Assembly (NCBI GenBank): GCA_964424125.1
Contig: CAYRHS010000003.1
Span: forward strand, 1 to 45,132
DNA from: CAYRHS01 sp964424125
Lineage (GTDB): Bacteria; Actinomycetota; Acidimicrobiia; IMCC26256; JAOSJL01
DNA length: 45,132 bases
Reading direction: 5' to 3'
Under the pieces are notes generated by a model that did not search any database, was not told where the DNA came from, and saw only the letters and a program-made list of their open reading frames with translations. Positions 22,858 through 30,830 of the stretch are shown here, one piece after another; the stretch's first letter is position 1, and each line of letters opens with the position of its first letter. Made by a program: the position numbers and the translations under genes.

Positions 22858-23757
22858 TCACGCGAGCGCGAGCGCCCGGGGTGGGGGGAACCGCGCGTCG
22901 TGCTCACTCCACGAGGTGCCTCCGTCGCTGGAGGTGAACAGTCGACCGTCCCCGGTGGCGAACGCGGCGGTGCAGCCGCCGGCCACGAGCCAGTGCGTGT
23001 CGACGTTCGCACCGAACCACTCGGGGAGACCGTCGCCGAGGCGCTGGAACGGCCCACCCGCGCGCGGGCGTCGATAGATCGCGGCCCGCGTCGTCCGCGG
23101 GCCGGTGGACACCGAGAGGAGCACGTGCGCGTCGGTGAGCGCGACGGCACGCGCGTAGGTTGCGTGCAGGCCGGCGGTCTCGAGCGACCACGTGTCGCCA
23201 CAGTCCTCGGAGACGAGCGCTCCCACGGCCGCCGCCGCGACCACGAGGCCGTGGTCCTCGTCGGTGACGACCTGGTGGACGTCGGCTTCGACGTCGACCG
23301 TCGGCGTCCAGTGCTCCCCGCCGTCGTCGGAGCGCGGGATCCCGCCGACGTGGACGTTCACGAAGAGGCGCGAACCGAGGCGGGCGGCGGAGCGCACGTC
23401 GGCCGGCGCTCCCCAGGGGGTGCCCCACCGCTCACGCCCTGCGACCTGCTCGAAGCCGGGGACGGGCACCAGCTCGTCGCCGTCGAGGCGGAGCAGGTGC
23501 GCGCCGCGCGTCCCCACGAGCAGCGTGCCGTCCCCGGCGAGCAGCGTGGTCGCGGGCTCGTGCGGAACCTTCGCCACCTCGACCCATGCTCGGCGGTCGC
23601 GGCGGTGCACGACGGAGCCGTCCGTGAGCGCCCACCAGACGTCGCCGTCCCGCGCCAGCGCGTCGACGTCGTGGCCGGTCAGCTCCACGCCTCGGCGTTC
23701 GCCGCACTCGGTATCGACGGGGTACAGGCCGTCCGCCGTGGCCAGCAAAAGGTCCAT
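22858..23757 (-). CDS. BNR/Asp-box beta-propeller protein (exo-sialidase-like fold)
   Basis: A 299-residue protein with repeated Asp-box motifs SDDGGEHWT, SEDCGDTWS and SSDGGTSWS, spaced as in six-bladed propellers of the sialidase/photosystem-stability-factor type. It begins MDLLLATADGLYPVD with no signal peptide, so it is probably cytoplasmic and probably not an enzyme acting on sialic acid. ATG 23757 was preferred to a TTG four codons upstream. It follows the stop of the broken AlkD-like gene by 8 bp. Role unknown. Confidence 0.8.
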   Translation of the reverse strand: MDLLLATADGLYPVDTECGERRGVELTGHDVDALARDGDVWWALTDGSVVHRRDRRAWVEVAKVPHEPATTLLAGDGTLLVGTRGAHLLRLDGDELVPVPGFEQVAGRERWGTPWGAPADVRSAARLGSRLFVNVHVGGIPRSDDGGEHWTPTVDVEADVHQVVTDEDHGLVVAAAAVGALVSEDCGDTWSLETAGLHATYARAVALTDAHVLLSVSTGPRTTRAAIYRRPRAGGPFQRLGDGLPEWFGANVDTHWLVAGGCTAAFATGDGRLFTSSDGGTSWSEHDARFPPPRALALA

Positions 23758-23765
23758 CGCCGGCG

Positions 23766-24288
23766 TCAACGAGCCGCGTCCACGGATGCTTCCCGCCGGA
23801 TCCGCTTCAGGGCTTCACGCCGTGACAGGCCCGAGAGCTCGTCCTCGTGCGCACGGACGAATTCGGCGACATCGCCGGGCGCGACCTTCGAGTACTCGCG
23901 CAGCGCCCAGCCGATGGCCTTGCGAACGAAGAACTGCCCACAGGTCGACCGTGTCCCACCACGACTTCCTGGAGATCGCGCGGCGCGCCGTCGCCAGGAA
24001 CCTCGGCGAGCAGACCTGCACGCGCGCACGCGCGTACTCGCCGCCGAAGTACTGGAGCTCGCGCTGCGGTCGTGACCAGCAGTCGTCCACGACCGCGCGC
24101 AGGGTCGCTTCGTCCGGCGTCGCGAGGCGTCGGGTCACGTCCCGCTGCAGCCGTCGGCGCAGGGGCGCCTTCACGCCGAAGAACGGAAACCGGTCCCGCA
24201 TGTAGGCGGCCATGGCCGCCGCCTGCTCGGCGTCGGCCGCCTCCGGCAACGCTGACGCGACCGCGTTGACGATCTCCTCGTGGCTCAG
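23766..24288 (-). pseudogene. Broken AlkD-like DNA alkylation repair glycosylase
   Basis: Two pieces of one AlkD-family (HEAT-like repeat alkylpurine glycosylase) gene lie in different frames. The first, from 24288 to about 23944, reads MAAYMRDRFPFFGVKAPLRR...YFGGEYARARVQVCSPRFL...SRKSWWDTVD. The second, from about 23938 to the stop at 23766, reads GQFFVRKAIGWALREYSK...LSGLSRREALKRI. In intact relatives WWDTVD and FFIRKAIGWAL are separated by roughly 60-70 residues, here absent, and the junction also shifts the frame. The start is CTG 24288, in a CTGA overlap with the cupin stop, or TTG 24249. The product would lack its central repeats. Confidence 0.75.
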
Positions 24289-24584
24289 CGGTCGGCCTCG
24301 AGCATGGTGATGCCTTCCGGGCCGGAGGTGGCGGCGTGGCGCGTCCCGGCGGGAAGGTCGAGCCGGTCGCCGGGCCGGAGCACGAGCTCACCGGATTCGG
24401 TGTGGAAGGTGATGCTGCCATCCAGGCAGTAGTGGAGCTGGTCGCACGTGTGCTCGTGCCAGTCCCACTCGCGACCGGGCGGGCTGGACCACTCGTGCGG
24501 TGTCAGACCCTCTTCCGCGAAGCGTTGCTCGAGGTCGCCGCGGGTGGGAGGCGGGCCCGCGTGGGCCGTGACGCGTGCGTCCAT
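24285..24584 (-). CDS. Small cupin-domain protein
   Basis: A 99-residue single-cupin protein. Motif 1 is WDWHEHTCDQLHYCLDGSITF, with two His as likely metal ligands and a following Glu/Gln position, and motif 2 is LRPGDRLDLPAGTRHAA with the last His ligand. Such small cupins bind a metal and a small ligand; the role here is unknown. ATG 24584 (MDARVTAHAGPPPTRGDLEQRF) was preferred to a start 12 codons upstream. Its stop overlaps the apparent CTG start of the AlkD-like gene, so the two were probably one operon. Confidence 0.75.
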   Translation of the reverse strand: MDARVTAHAGPPPTRGDLEQRFAEEGLTPHEWSSPPGREWDWHEHTCDQLHYCLDGSITFHTESGELVLRPGDRLDLPAGTRHAATSGPEGITMLEADR

Positions 24585-24626
24585 GCGCGCGTCATCATGG
24601 CCCCCGGCCCCGGAGCCCACAAGCGG

Positions 24627-25241
24627 TCAAGCTCGCCGGCCGAGCCTCGCGAGGATGCGCTCGAAGAGCTCGACGGGCTGGAGGCCGGGCACGAGCAGCG
24701 TCGCCTCCTCGCGACGCACGAGGAACGCGGGGGTCCCAACGGCTCCCACCTCCTCGGCGTCGCGGTGTGCGTCGAGGAGTTCGGTCGCGCCCGCGCCGTC
24801 CTCGAGCGCCGACGCGAGGTCTACGCCCGGGACGCCCACCCGGGTGGCGTGCTCGGCGAGGACGTCGACGTCGCCGAGATCCTCGCCGTCGAGCCAGTAG
24901 GCGGCGAACAGCGAGGTGTGGAAGCTCGCGAAGGCGTCGGGGTCCCGGGCCCGGACCCATTCGCCGGCGCGGTGCGCGAGCCGGGTGTTCGGGACGCGGT
25001 CGGGGAACCGCAGTGGCACCTCCTCGGCGTCCGCCAGCGCACGGAGCCGGTCGCCGATCCCGGCGGGGGAGCGGGGGAGCGCGGCGCGTTCGCTCCCGCC
25101 GGTGGGGAGCTCGGGATGGATCTCGAGCGGTCGCAGTTCGAGCTCGGCTCGTTCGCCGAGCCACTCGATGCGCCGCTGCGCGATCCAGCACCACGGGCAG
25201 AGGTAGTCGGTCCAGACCGTGACGTGCGCCTGCTCCTGCAC
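24627..25241 (-). CDS. DsbA-family (FrnE-like) thioredoxin-fold oxidoreductase
   Basis: A 204-residue cytoplasmic protein with the active site CPWC (Cys15, Cys18) in VTVWTDYLCPWCWIAQRRIEWL. A helical insertion includes RLAHRAGEWVRARD and FHTSLFAAYWLDGEDLGD, and the cis-Pro loop is VGTPAFLV. The pattern is that of FrnE/2-hydroxychromene-2-carboxylate isomerase-like DsbA proteins, which handle disulfides or glutathione-type adducts. GTG 25241 was chosen because it sits 7 nt after a TACCCT box and just before the conserved strand; the open frame beyond it lies in the divergent crotonase gene. Confidence 0.85.
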   Translation of the reverse strand: MQEQAHVTVWTDYLCPWCWIAQRRIEWLGERAELELRPLEIHPELPTGGSERAALPRSPAGIGDRLRALADAEEVPLRFPDRVPNTRLAHRAGEWVRARDPDAFASFHTSLFAAYWLDGEDLGDVDVLAEHATRVGVPGVDLASALEDGAGATELLDAHRDAEEVGAVGTPAFLVRREEATLLVPGLQPVELFERILARLGRRA

Positions 25242-25248
25242 ATCGGGC

Positions 25249-25254
25249 AGGGTA
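25249..25254 (-). promoter_or_regulatory. -10 element TACCCT of the DsbA-like gene
   Basis: Read leftward, TACCCT is followed by 7 nt and then the GTG. No Shine-Dalgarno sequence is in the right place, so the transcript may be leaderless. Inference from spacing. Confidence 0.35.
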
Positions 25255-25280
25255 GGGCCGATCTGCAAGGAGGGGACGAC

Positions 25281-25982
25281 GTGGATGCACCCGTGACCTT
25301 CGAGCGCGAGGGCGCGCTCGGCGTCGTCCGGATCGACGACGGCAAGGCGAACGCGTTCTCGCCCGTCGTGTTCGCGGCGATCGAGGCCGGGCTCGACGAG
25401 GTCGAGGCCGACGACGGGCTCCGCGCGCTCGTGCTCGCGGGTCGCGACGGCATCTTCTCGGGCGGCTTCGAGCTCTCGATCATGCGCCGCGCGGATCGCT
25501 CGACCCTGGAGCTCGTGCGGCAGGGAGGGACGGTGGTGCGCCGGCTCTTCGGCGCGCCCAAGCCGATCGTCGCCGCCTGCACGGGGCATGCCATCGCGGC
25601 GGGGGTGTTCGTGCTCCTCGGGTGCCACTTTCGCGTGGGCGCGACCGGGGAGTTCCGGCTCGGTCTGATCGAGACCCAGCTCGGACTGCCGTTGCCCGAC
25701 TGGTCGGTCGAGATCGCGCGGGAGCGGCTGACGCCGCGCCACCTCCAGCAGGCGACCGTCGAGGCTCGCATGTACGACCCCGAGGCCGCGGTCGAGGCCG
25801 GCTATCTCGACCGGGTGGTTCCAGCCGAGCAGGTGCTCGACGTGGCGCGCGAGGAGGCCGAACGGCTCGCGGAGCTGGATGCGGGCGGGTACGCGCTCAA
25901 CGCGGGGAAGCTCCGGGCTCCCGTGCTCGGCCGAATGGACGAGATCCTTGAGCGTGACCGCGCCGCGCTCGCCGGAGGCTGA
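25281..25982 (+). CDS. Enoyl-CoA hydratase/isomerase (crotonase) family protein
   Basis: A 233-residue crotonase. The first oxyanion-hole segment is GRDGIFSGGFELS and the second is GHAIAAGVFVLLGCHFRVG. The position of the first catalytic Glu of hydratases (E144 in rat mitochondrial hydratase, usually in a GGGCEL context) is not acidic here (AAGVFVLL). An acidic residue is kept in RLGLIETQLGL, where the second Glu falls. This favours an isomerase or another CoA-acyl reaction over hydration. GTG 25281 follows AAGGAGGGG; the frame is open upstream only as antisense of the DsbA-like gene. Confidence 0.83.
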   Translation: MDAPVTFEREGALGVVRIDDGKANAFSPVVFAAIEAGLDEVEADDGLRALVLAGRDGIFSGGFELSIMRRADRSTLELVRQGGTVVRRLFGAPKPIVAACTGHAIAAGVFVLLGCHFRVGATGEFRLGLIETQLGLPLPDWSVEIARERLTPRHLQQATVEARMYDPEAAVEAGYLDRVVPAEQVLDVAREEAERLAELDAGGYALNAGKLRAPVLGRMDEILERDRAALAGG

Positions 25983-26022
25983 TCAGGGCGCGAGGCGGGG
26001 CGCGCCCCCGCAGAGGACTCGC

Positions 26023-26712
26023 TCAGGTCTCCCCTTCGGCCTCCAACCGGATCTGGCGGCTCACCGCCCGCTGGAGCGCGAAGAACGCGATCGGGATGAG
26101 CACCCAGCAGTGCATCGCGAGCGAGGGGTCCCAGAACGCGACCGCGATGGAGGCCCCGAACACGGTGGGGATGACGAAGCCCCGGAGACGGAAGTAGCGG
26201 ACCAGGCGGGGGTCGAGCTGCGGGTCGATCAAGCGGTGGCGGTGCGACGCGTACCACCACATCAGGCTGATGGCGGTCGACGAGATCCACACCGTCGAGG
26301 CGTACAGGATCCAAGCCCGCGTGGCGACGGCGCCACCGTCGGTGGCGAGCCAGTGGCCGCCGCTGTAGTCGCCGAAGACCTTGGTGGGGAAGGGCAGGAA
26401 GCACACCGCGGCCAGGAAGGCGAGGTTGAGCCAGACGAGCCCTTGGTCCTGGCGCTCGATGAAGTTGAACAGGCGGTGGTGGAGGATCCAGTAGAGCCCG
26501 ATGATGGCGAAGCTGAGCAGGAAGATCGGGATCGAAGCGAGCTCCTCCCGGAACAGCTTCAAGAACTCCGACTCCGACTGCAGGTGGGCGGGGATGTCGA
26601 ACTGGAGGGCCAGGATCGTGATCGCGACGGCGAAGACGCCGTCGCTGAAGGCCACGAGCCGGTCGAGCTCGGCGGTTCGCTCCCGGAGCAGGTCGTGGAA
26701 GGGATGGGGCAT
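26023..26712 (-). CDS. TMEM175-family (DUF1211) potassium channel
   Basis: A 229-residue membrane protein with about six hydrophobic segments. The signature RLVAFSDGVFAVAITILAL is at residues 18-36; the FSDG motif (22-25) is the hallmark of bacterial TMEM175 channels, which carry potassium as tetramers. The start MPHPFHDLLRERTAELDRL is normal for the family, and the open frame beyond ATG 26712 is not membrane-like. It is divergent from rmuC, with 181 bp between the two starts, and tail-to-tail with the crotonase gene. Confidence 0.88.
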   Translation of the reverse strand: MPHPFHDLLRERTAELDRLVAFSDGVFAVAITILALQFDIPAHLQSESEFLKLFREELASIPIFLLSFAIIGLYWILHHRLFNFIERQDQGLVWLNLAFLAAVCFLPFPTKVFGDYSGGHWLATDGGAVATRAWILYASTVWISSTAISLMWWYASHRHRLIDPQLDPRLVRYFRLRGFVIPTVFGASIAVAFWDPSLAMHCWVLIPIAFFALQRAVSRQIRLEAEGET

Positions 26713-26788
26713 CGGCCACCTCCGCCCCGATCGTGGCGCGTCCCGGGGGCCGGGTGGGTGACCGTCCCCGTTCCCGAGATCCGCGTAG

Positions 26789-26811
26789 CTGTCACACCCG
26801 GCCCGTACGGT
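26789..26811 (+). promoter_or_regulatory. rmuC promoter with the shared CTGTCACACCCGG motif
   Basis: CTGTCACACCCGG (26789-26801) is identical to the copy before the LysM gene. Counting CTGTCACAC, then 8 bp, gives TACGGT (26806-26811), a good TAnnnT -10. This matches the layout of the mycobacterial RecA-NDp/PafBC promoter. Since RmuC is a recombination-linked protein, damage control is plausible, but this is inference. Confidence 0.5.
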
Positions 26812-26893
26812 GGGAAGAGCCCTGGGGGGAGACCGCCGGCGGCGGCTGGTGAGGACGGTTCGAGGGGAACGGTTCGAGGAGAACGGGACGACC

Positions 26894-28108
26894 ATGGGGA
26901 CCACCACGATGCTGGTGATCGGGATCGCGTTGCTGCTCGCGGTGGCGATCGGCGGGGGAGCGGCCTGGCTGCTCACCGAACGACGGCGGGACACGACACA
27001 GGCCGCCGACCTCGTCGCCGAGCTGCGGCGAATCGTCGCCGATCAGCAGGAGGAGCTGCAGCGGCTCCGCGAGGACTCGCTGACAGGCGCGATCGAACAG
27101 CTCGCCGCGGTCAACCGCGCGCAGTTCTCCGCCCAGCACGAGCACGGCAGCGCCGCGCTCGAGGCCCGCAAGGAGCTGATCGACGGGCAGCTGGGGGACA
27201 TGCGGGAGGAGCTGGGTCGGATGACCGACCTGGTGCAGGCCCTCGAGCGCGATCGCGAGCACAAGTTCGGCGAGATCGGCCAGCTCCTCGAGGTCCAGCG
27301 CAAACGGCTCGGCGAGCTGGCGGACTCGACCGAGAGCCTGCGGCGCACGCTGTCGGGGCCGAAGAGCAGGGGCCAATGGGGCGAACGCATGGCCGACGAC
27401 GTCCTCCGGCACGCGGGGTTCCTCGACGGGGTGAACTACGTGAAGCAACGCCAGATCGCCTCGGGCGAGGTGCCCGACTTCACGTTCCTGTTGCCCAACG
27501 ACCTGTACCTGCACATGGACGTGAAGTTCCCGTTCGACAACCTCCGGCGGGCGGTCGAGACGGAGTCCGAGCTCGAGGCGCGCAAGTACCGCGACGCGTT
27601 CCGCTCCGACGTCCGCGAGCGCGTGAAGGAGCTCGCGCGACGGGGCTACGTCGACGCGACCGAGACGGTCGATTGTGTGCTGCTCTTCATCCCGAGCGAC
27701 GAGCTCTACGCCTACGTGCAACAGATCGACGGCGATCTCGTCGACCAGGCGCTCGCGCAACGGATCGTCCTGTGCTCACCGCTCACGCTCTTCCCCGTGC
27801 TCGCGATCGTGCGCCAGGCCGTCGACACCTTCCGGCTGAGTCGCACGTCCGACGAGATCCTCCGGCGGCTCGCGGCGTTCTCCGACCAGTGGCAGCGCTT
27901 CGTCGACCACATGGAGAAGGTCGGCCGCAGCGTCGACCGGGTGGGCAAGGACTTCGAGGCGCTGTTGGGAACGCGCCGGCGACTGCTCGATCGCGAGCTG
28001 GACCGCATCGAGATCCTGCGGCGAGAGCGCATCGAGCGCGGGACCGATGACGCCCCGACGGCGACCGTCGGTGGGAGCGAGGATCCGCCGCTCGCCCTGG
28101 AGGCCTGA
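26894..28108 (+). CDS. rmuC: DNA recombination protein RmuC
   Basis: RmuC is a membrane-anchored protein of the PD-(D/E)XK nuclease superfamily that limits inversions at inverted repeats. The 404 residues comprise a membrane segment at about 6-27 (MLVIGIALLLAVAIGGGAAWLL), a long coiled coil (about 35-155) and the RmuC domain. That domain contains GPKSRGQWGERMADDVLRHAGFLDGVNYVKQ, PDFTFLLPNDLYLHMDVKFPFDN (with the likely catalytic Asp and Lys) and VLLFIPSDELYAY. ATG 26894 was chosen over an ATG 28 codons earlier, because the membrane segment follows it directly. The promoter is described separately. Confidence 0.94.
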   Translation: MGTTTMLVIGIALLLAVAIGGGAAWLLTERRRDTTQAADLVAELRRIVADQQEELQRLREDSLTGAIEQLAAVNRAQFSAQHEHGSAALEARKELIDGQLGDMREELGRMTDLVQALERDREHKFGEIGQLLEVQRKRLGELADSTESLRRTLSGPKSRGQWGERMADDVLRHAGFLDGVNYVKQRQIASGEVPDFTFLLPNDLYLHMDVKFPFDNLRRAVETESELEARKYRDAFRSDVRERVKELARRGYVDATETVDCVLLFIPSDELYAYVQQIDGDLVDQALAQRIVLCSPLTLFPVLAIVRQAVDTFRLSRTSDEILRRLAAFSDQWQRFVDHMEKVGRSVDRVGKDFEALLGTRRRLLDRELDRIEILRRERIERGTDDAPTATVGGSEDPPLALEA

Positions 28109-28132
28109 CCAGCCCGTTTTTTCCCGGGCTTG
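28109..28132 (+). terminator. Weak hairpin after rmuC
   Basis: AGCCCG (28111-28116) and CGGGCT (28125-28130) enclose TTTTTTCC. The T-run is in the loop, not after the stem, so this is not a standard intrinsic terminator. It may still slow transcription or protect the rmuC 3' end. Low confidence. Confidence 0.2.
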
Positions 28133-28166
28133 CCGTGCCCCGCAGTCAGGAGTAGCACGGCGCGTC

Positions 28167-28604
28167 GTGAGCGAGCGTTTCGAGTTCGACTTCGACCCCC
28201 GCTACATCCCGTTCCTGAGCGTGCTCGGCATCACGCCTCAGACCGCGCACGTCGACCTGACCGACAAGCGCCTGATCGCCCGCTTCGGCCCGTGGCGCTT
28301 CGAGACCGCGATCGAGAACATCAAGGGCGTCTACATCACCGGTCCGTACCTGTGGTTCAAGGCGATCGGTGCCCGCGGCTCGTTCGCCGATCGGGGGCTC
28401 ACGTTCGGATCCACGACGCGGGGTGGGGTGTGTCTCGTGCTCCGCGAGCCGACGCCGGGCATCGAGCCCACGGGCCGCTTCCGTCATCCCGGGGTCACGC
28501 TCACGGTGCGGGATCGCAAGCGCTTCGCCGACGCGTTGCTCGCCCGGATGTCCGAGGTCAGCCCGCTCCACGCGCCCGACGACGCGCCCGCCCCCGCGCG
28601 CTGA
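28167..28604 (+). CDS. Conserved-looking small protein, unknown function
   Basis: A 145-residue soluble protein of a family I cannot name. It begins VSERFEFDFDPRYIPFLSVLGITPQTAHVDL, continues with short strands (RLIARFGPWRFETAIENIKGVYITGPYLWFKAIG) and ends with an alpha helix (RKRFADALLARMSEV) and a Pro/Ala tail. The alternation of strands with one C-terminal helix suggests a PH-like barrel; that is a guess from pattern. GTG 28167 is the most credible start, as the codons before it overlap rmuC. It follows rmuC by 58 bp and is tail-to-tail with the next hydrolase. Confidence 0.65.
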   Translation: MSERFEFDFDPRYIPFLSVLGITPQTAHVDLTDKRLIARFGPWRFETAIENIKGVYITGPYLWFKAIGARGSFADRGLTFGSTTRGGVCLVLREPTPGIEPTGRFRHPGVTLTVRDRKRFADALLARMSEVSPLHAPDDAPAPAR

Positions 28605-28623
28605 CGAGACGGTTGCCCGCGGC

Positions 28624-29577
28624 TCAGCGGCGCAGCATGCGCGCCCGCTCGAGCAGGTTGTGCAGGGCGGAGCGCTCGCGTCGCTCGCGCTTGTGTCGTT
28701 CGCGCTCCCATTCGTACTCGGCGACCTCGAGCACGTTGGTCATCACCTCACCGAACGCGTCGGGGTCCGCGAGCAACCATGCGTGGCTTCCTTCGATCAC
28801 CTCGACGTCTGATCCGGCCGCTTCGACGAGCGCGTCGAGTGATGCGACCGGCAGGATCTTGTCCTCGGCGCCCCAGAGCACGACGATGGGCAACCCTCGG
28901 TCCTTGAGCACGGCGAGCTCCTCGCGGAGATCGGCGGTTCGTGCGAGCCGGCTCGCGCGGAAGAAGGCCCGCGGGTTGCGGAAGAGGTTGCGCGTCACGT
29001 CGGTTGCGATGACCGGAAGCGCGGCCTGCACGACCTTGCGCTTGGCGACGTCGAAGGGCAGGTGGGCTCCCCAGTGCCACAGTGGCCGTTCCGCGAGGTG
29101 GCGTTCGGCCTCCTCGTCGTCGATGCCCGCCTCCTGCCAGATCCCCCCGCCGATGGAGTTGATGAGCACGAGCAGGCGCACGTGGTCGGGATGGTCGTAG
29201 GCGGCCCGGATGGCGACCCCGCCCCCGAACGAATGGCCGACGAGCGGTACGGGCTCCTGGATGCCGACCGCAGTGAGGAACGCCCGGACCCAGCCGGCAT
29301 AGCCGGGAATCGTCGATTCAGAGGCCGGGAGCGGAGCGGTGTCGCCGAACCCGGGGAGCGACGGTGCCAGGACGCGCAGGCCCCGCTGGACGAGGCGCCG
29401 CAGCGCACGTTTGTAGGTTCGGTCGCGCAGTCCGAACCCGTGCAGGAACACGACGGGGAGGCCGGTGCCCGCCTCTCCGTAGCCGGCGCGCCGCCCCTGG
29501 ACCTCGATCCGCTTCCACTCGAGATGCCAGGCAGAGAAGTCGTCGGGCTCGGCTTCGGTCTGCCGCGCGGCGCTCAT
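28624..29577 (-). CDS. Alpha/beta-fold hydrolase
   Basis: A 317-residue alpha/beta hydrolase. The oxyanion strand VVFLHGFGLRDRTY is at 42-55 and the nucleophile elbow GHSFGGG puts Ser116 as nucleophile. Asp in VVLWGAEDKILP and His in VIEGSHAWLLADPDAF complete the triad. No signal peptide. The last 30 residues are very basic (YEWERERHKRERRERSAL), an unusual tail that may bind nucleic acid or membrane. Substrate unknown. ATG 29577 follows a -10 box closely and the previous gene's stop by 13 bp. Confidence 0.85.
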   Translation of the reverse strand: MSAARQTEAEPDDFSAWHLEWKRIEVQGRRAGYGEAGTGLPVVFLHGFGLRDRTYKRALRRLVQRGLRVLAPSLPGFGDTAPLPASESTIPGYAGWVRAFLTAVGIQEPVPLVGHSFGGGVAIRAAYDHPDHVRLLVLINSIGGGIWQEAGIDDEEAERHLAERPLWHWGAHLPFDVAKRKVVQAALPVIATDVTRNLFRNPRAFFRASRLARTADLREELAVLKDRGLPIVVLWGAEDKILPVASLDALVEAAGSDVEVIEGSHAWLLADPDAFGEVMTNVLEVAEYEWERERHKRERRERSALHNLLERARMLRR

Positions 29578-29587
29578 GGCGCTCGGG

Positions 29588-29593
29588 AGCCTA
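29588..29593 (-). promoter_or_regulatory. -10 box TAGGCT overlapping a stop codon
   Basis: Read leftward, TAGGCT lies 10 nt before the hydrolase ATG. Its first three bases are the TAG stop codon of the upstream gene. It would give a transcript with a leader of 3-4 nt. Inference. Confidence 0.35.
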
Positions 29594-30280
29594 GATGGAG
29601 GGGGAGTCGTTGCCCGAGCCCTGGGCCGGGACGGGGAGCGCGGCGCTGATCGTGCGCTGCACGTCGTCGGCACTCCACCCCTCGGCAACCCCGGTCTGGG
29701 CCATCAGGTAGCGGGTGATGGTCTCGGGGTCGAGCCCCCATCCCTCGGCCAGGCCCGTCGCCACGAGGGTGAGGTAGGCGGGGGACGGGGCCGCGGGCGC
29801 AGGTGGGTCCGGAGTGGTGCAGGTCGCGATCGGGTAGCCGTCACGCTTCCCGACGAGCAGCACTTCGTCGTAGTGGCCGTCGTCGACGCGGGCGCGGCCC
29901 TGTTCGAGAAGTGCGTCGAGGTCGACGGGAGTCGTGGGCGGGTCGCTCGAGACCGCACGATGGCTCTCCTGTGCGACGATGTCCTCGAACTGCCCGGTGG
30001 TGAGCAACCACGCGCGCGCGAGGGTCGGCTCGTGCGAGTGATCGCGCTCGAGGTAGGCGACGCCGAAGTGGTCCCACGCGCGCGAGGCCCCGGCGAAGCG
30101 GAGGCGGTGCGGCAACTCCACGGCCACGTCCGCGGCTGGCGGCGTGCGGTCGCGTGCGCCCGGGCGTCGCCGGGTACCGCCCGGCGGTGTCGTGCCCTCC
30201 AGGTACGACGCGAGGCCGACGGCCGCCATGTTCGAGCCGTAGGCCGCGTACCAGACGTGCGAGCAGGTCGGAGCGCCCAC
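29591..30280 (-). CDS. Gamma-glutamylcyclotransferase-fold protein
   Basis: A 229-residue protein starting with the fold's hallmark VWYAAYGSNM (YGSN loop), followed by VELPHRLRFAGASRAWDHFGVAYLER and ARAWLLTTGQFEDIVAQE. These fit the GGCT-like (AIG2/BtrG) fold, in which a Glu in the strand-helix region acts as acid/base. This actinobacterial group is often mislabelled histone deacetylase. GTG 30280 starts 2 nt after the msrB stop, so the two form an operon. The C-terminal part (PAYLTLVATGLAEGWGLDPETI) is helical and specific to this group. Reaction unknown. Confidence 0.72.
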   Translation of the reverse strand: MGAPTCSHVWYAAYGSNMAAVGLASYLEGTTPPGGTRRRPGARDRTPPAADVAVELPHRLRFAGASRAWDHFGVAYLERDHSHEPTLARAWLLTTGQFEDIVAQESHRAVSSDPPTTPVDLDALLEQGRARVDDGHYDEVLLVGKRDGYPIATCTTPDPPAPAAPSPAYLTLVATGLAEGWGLDPETITRYLMAQTGVAEGWSADDVQRTISAALPVPAQGSGNDSPSI

Positions 30281-30282
30281 GG

Positions 30283-30690
30283 TCAGTCCGCGTCCTCCCG
30301 GGGCACGTGCTGCATCGCCACCGAGTTCATGCAGTACCGCTCGCCCGTGGGCTGCGGCCCGTCGGGGAACACGTGGCCCAGGTGCGCGCCACAGCGGCGG
30401 CAGCGGACCTCGGTCCGGACCATCCCGTACGAGCGGTCGGTCTCGAGGACCAGAACCTCCTCGTCGATCGGCTGGAAGAAGCTCGGCCAGCCCGTGCTGG
30501 AGTCGTACTTGGCGTCGGAAGTGAACAGCGGCGTGTCGCAGCCCACACAGTGGTAGGTCCCGGGCTCCTTGTTGTCCCAGTGCTCACCCGTGAACGCAGG
30601 CTCGGTGCCGCCCCGGCGCGTGACGGCGAACTGCTCGGGCGTGAGCCGCTCGCGCCATTCCTCTTCGGTCGTGGGAAGCTCGTCGGCCAT
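30283..30690 (-). CDS. msrB: Methionine-R-sulfoxide reductase MsrB
   Basis: MsrB reduces methionine-R-sulfoxide in proteins. The 135-residue single-domain enzyme has the structural zinc cysteines Cys48/Cys51 (CVGC) and Cys97/Cys100 (CRRC), the catalytic Cys120 in GERYCMNS, and STGWPSF. A resolving Cys at the usual N-terminal position is Thr-flanked and not obvious, so recycling may use the TAEPAFTGEHWD-side variant or direct thioredoxin reduction. ATG 30690 gives the standard start. It is first in a pair with the GGCT-fold gene and divergent from the lipoprotein gene. Confidence 0.95.
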   Translation of the reverse strand: MADELPTTEEEWRERLTPEQFAVTRRGGTEPAFTGEHWDNKEPGTYHCVGCDTPLFTSDAKYDSSTGWPSFFQPIDEEVLVLETDRSYGMVRTEVRCRRCGAHLGHVFPDGPQPTGERYCMNSVAMQHVPREDAD

Positions 30691-30830
30691 CGATCGCCTC
30701 CAGGTCGCCGATCTCACGCTATCGGTACGGGCCGATGCCGGAGTGCGCGGGTCGTGACATAACCTGGAGTTTGCCGACCGTCGTCTCCGGGGGGGTGCCA
30801 GGGCCGACGACGGGGCCGAGAAAGGAAGCA

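Noticed and set aside
25879..28050. 723-residue open frame on the plus strand
   Set aside because: It runs through the crotonase end, the antisense of the TMEM175 gene and an alternative frame of rmuC, all of which are clear genes.
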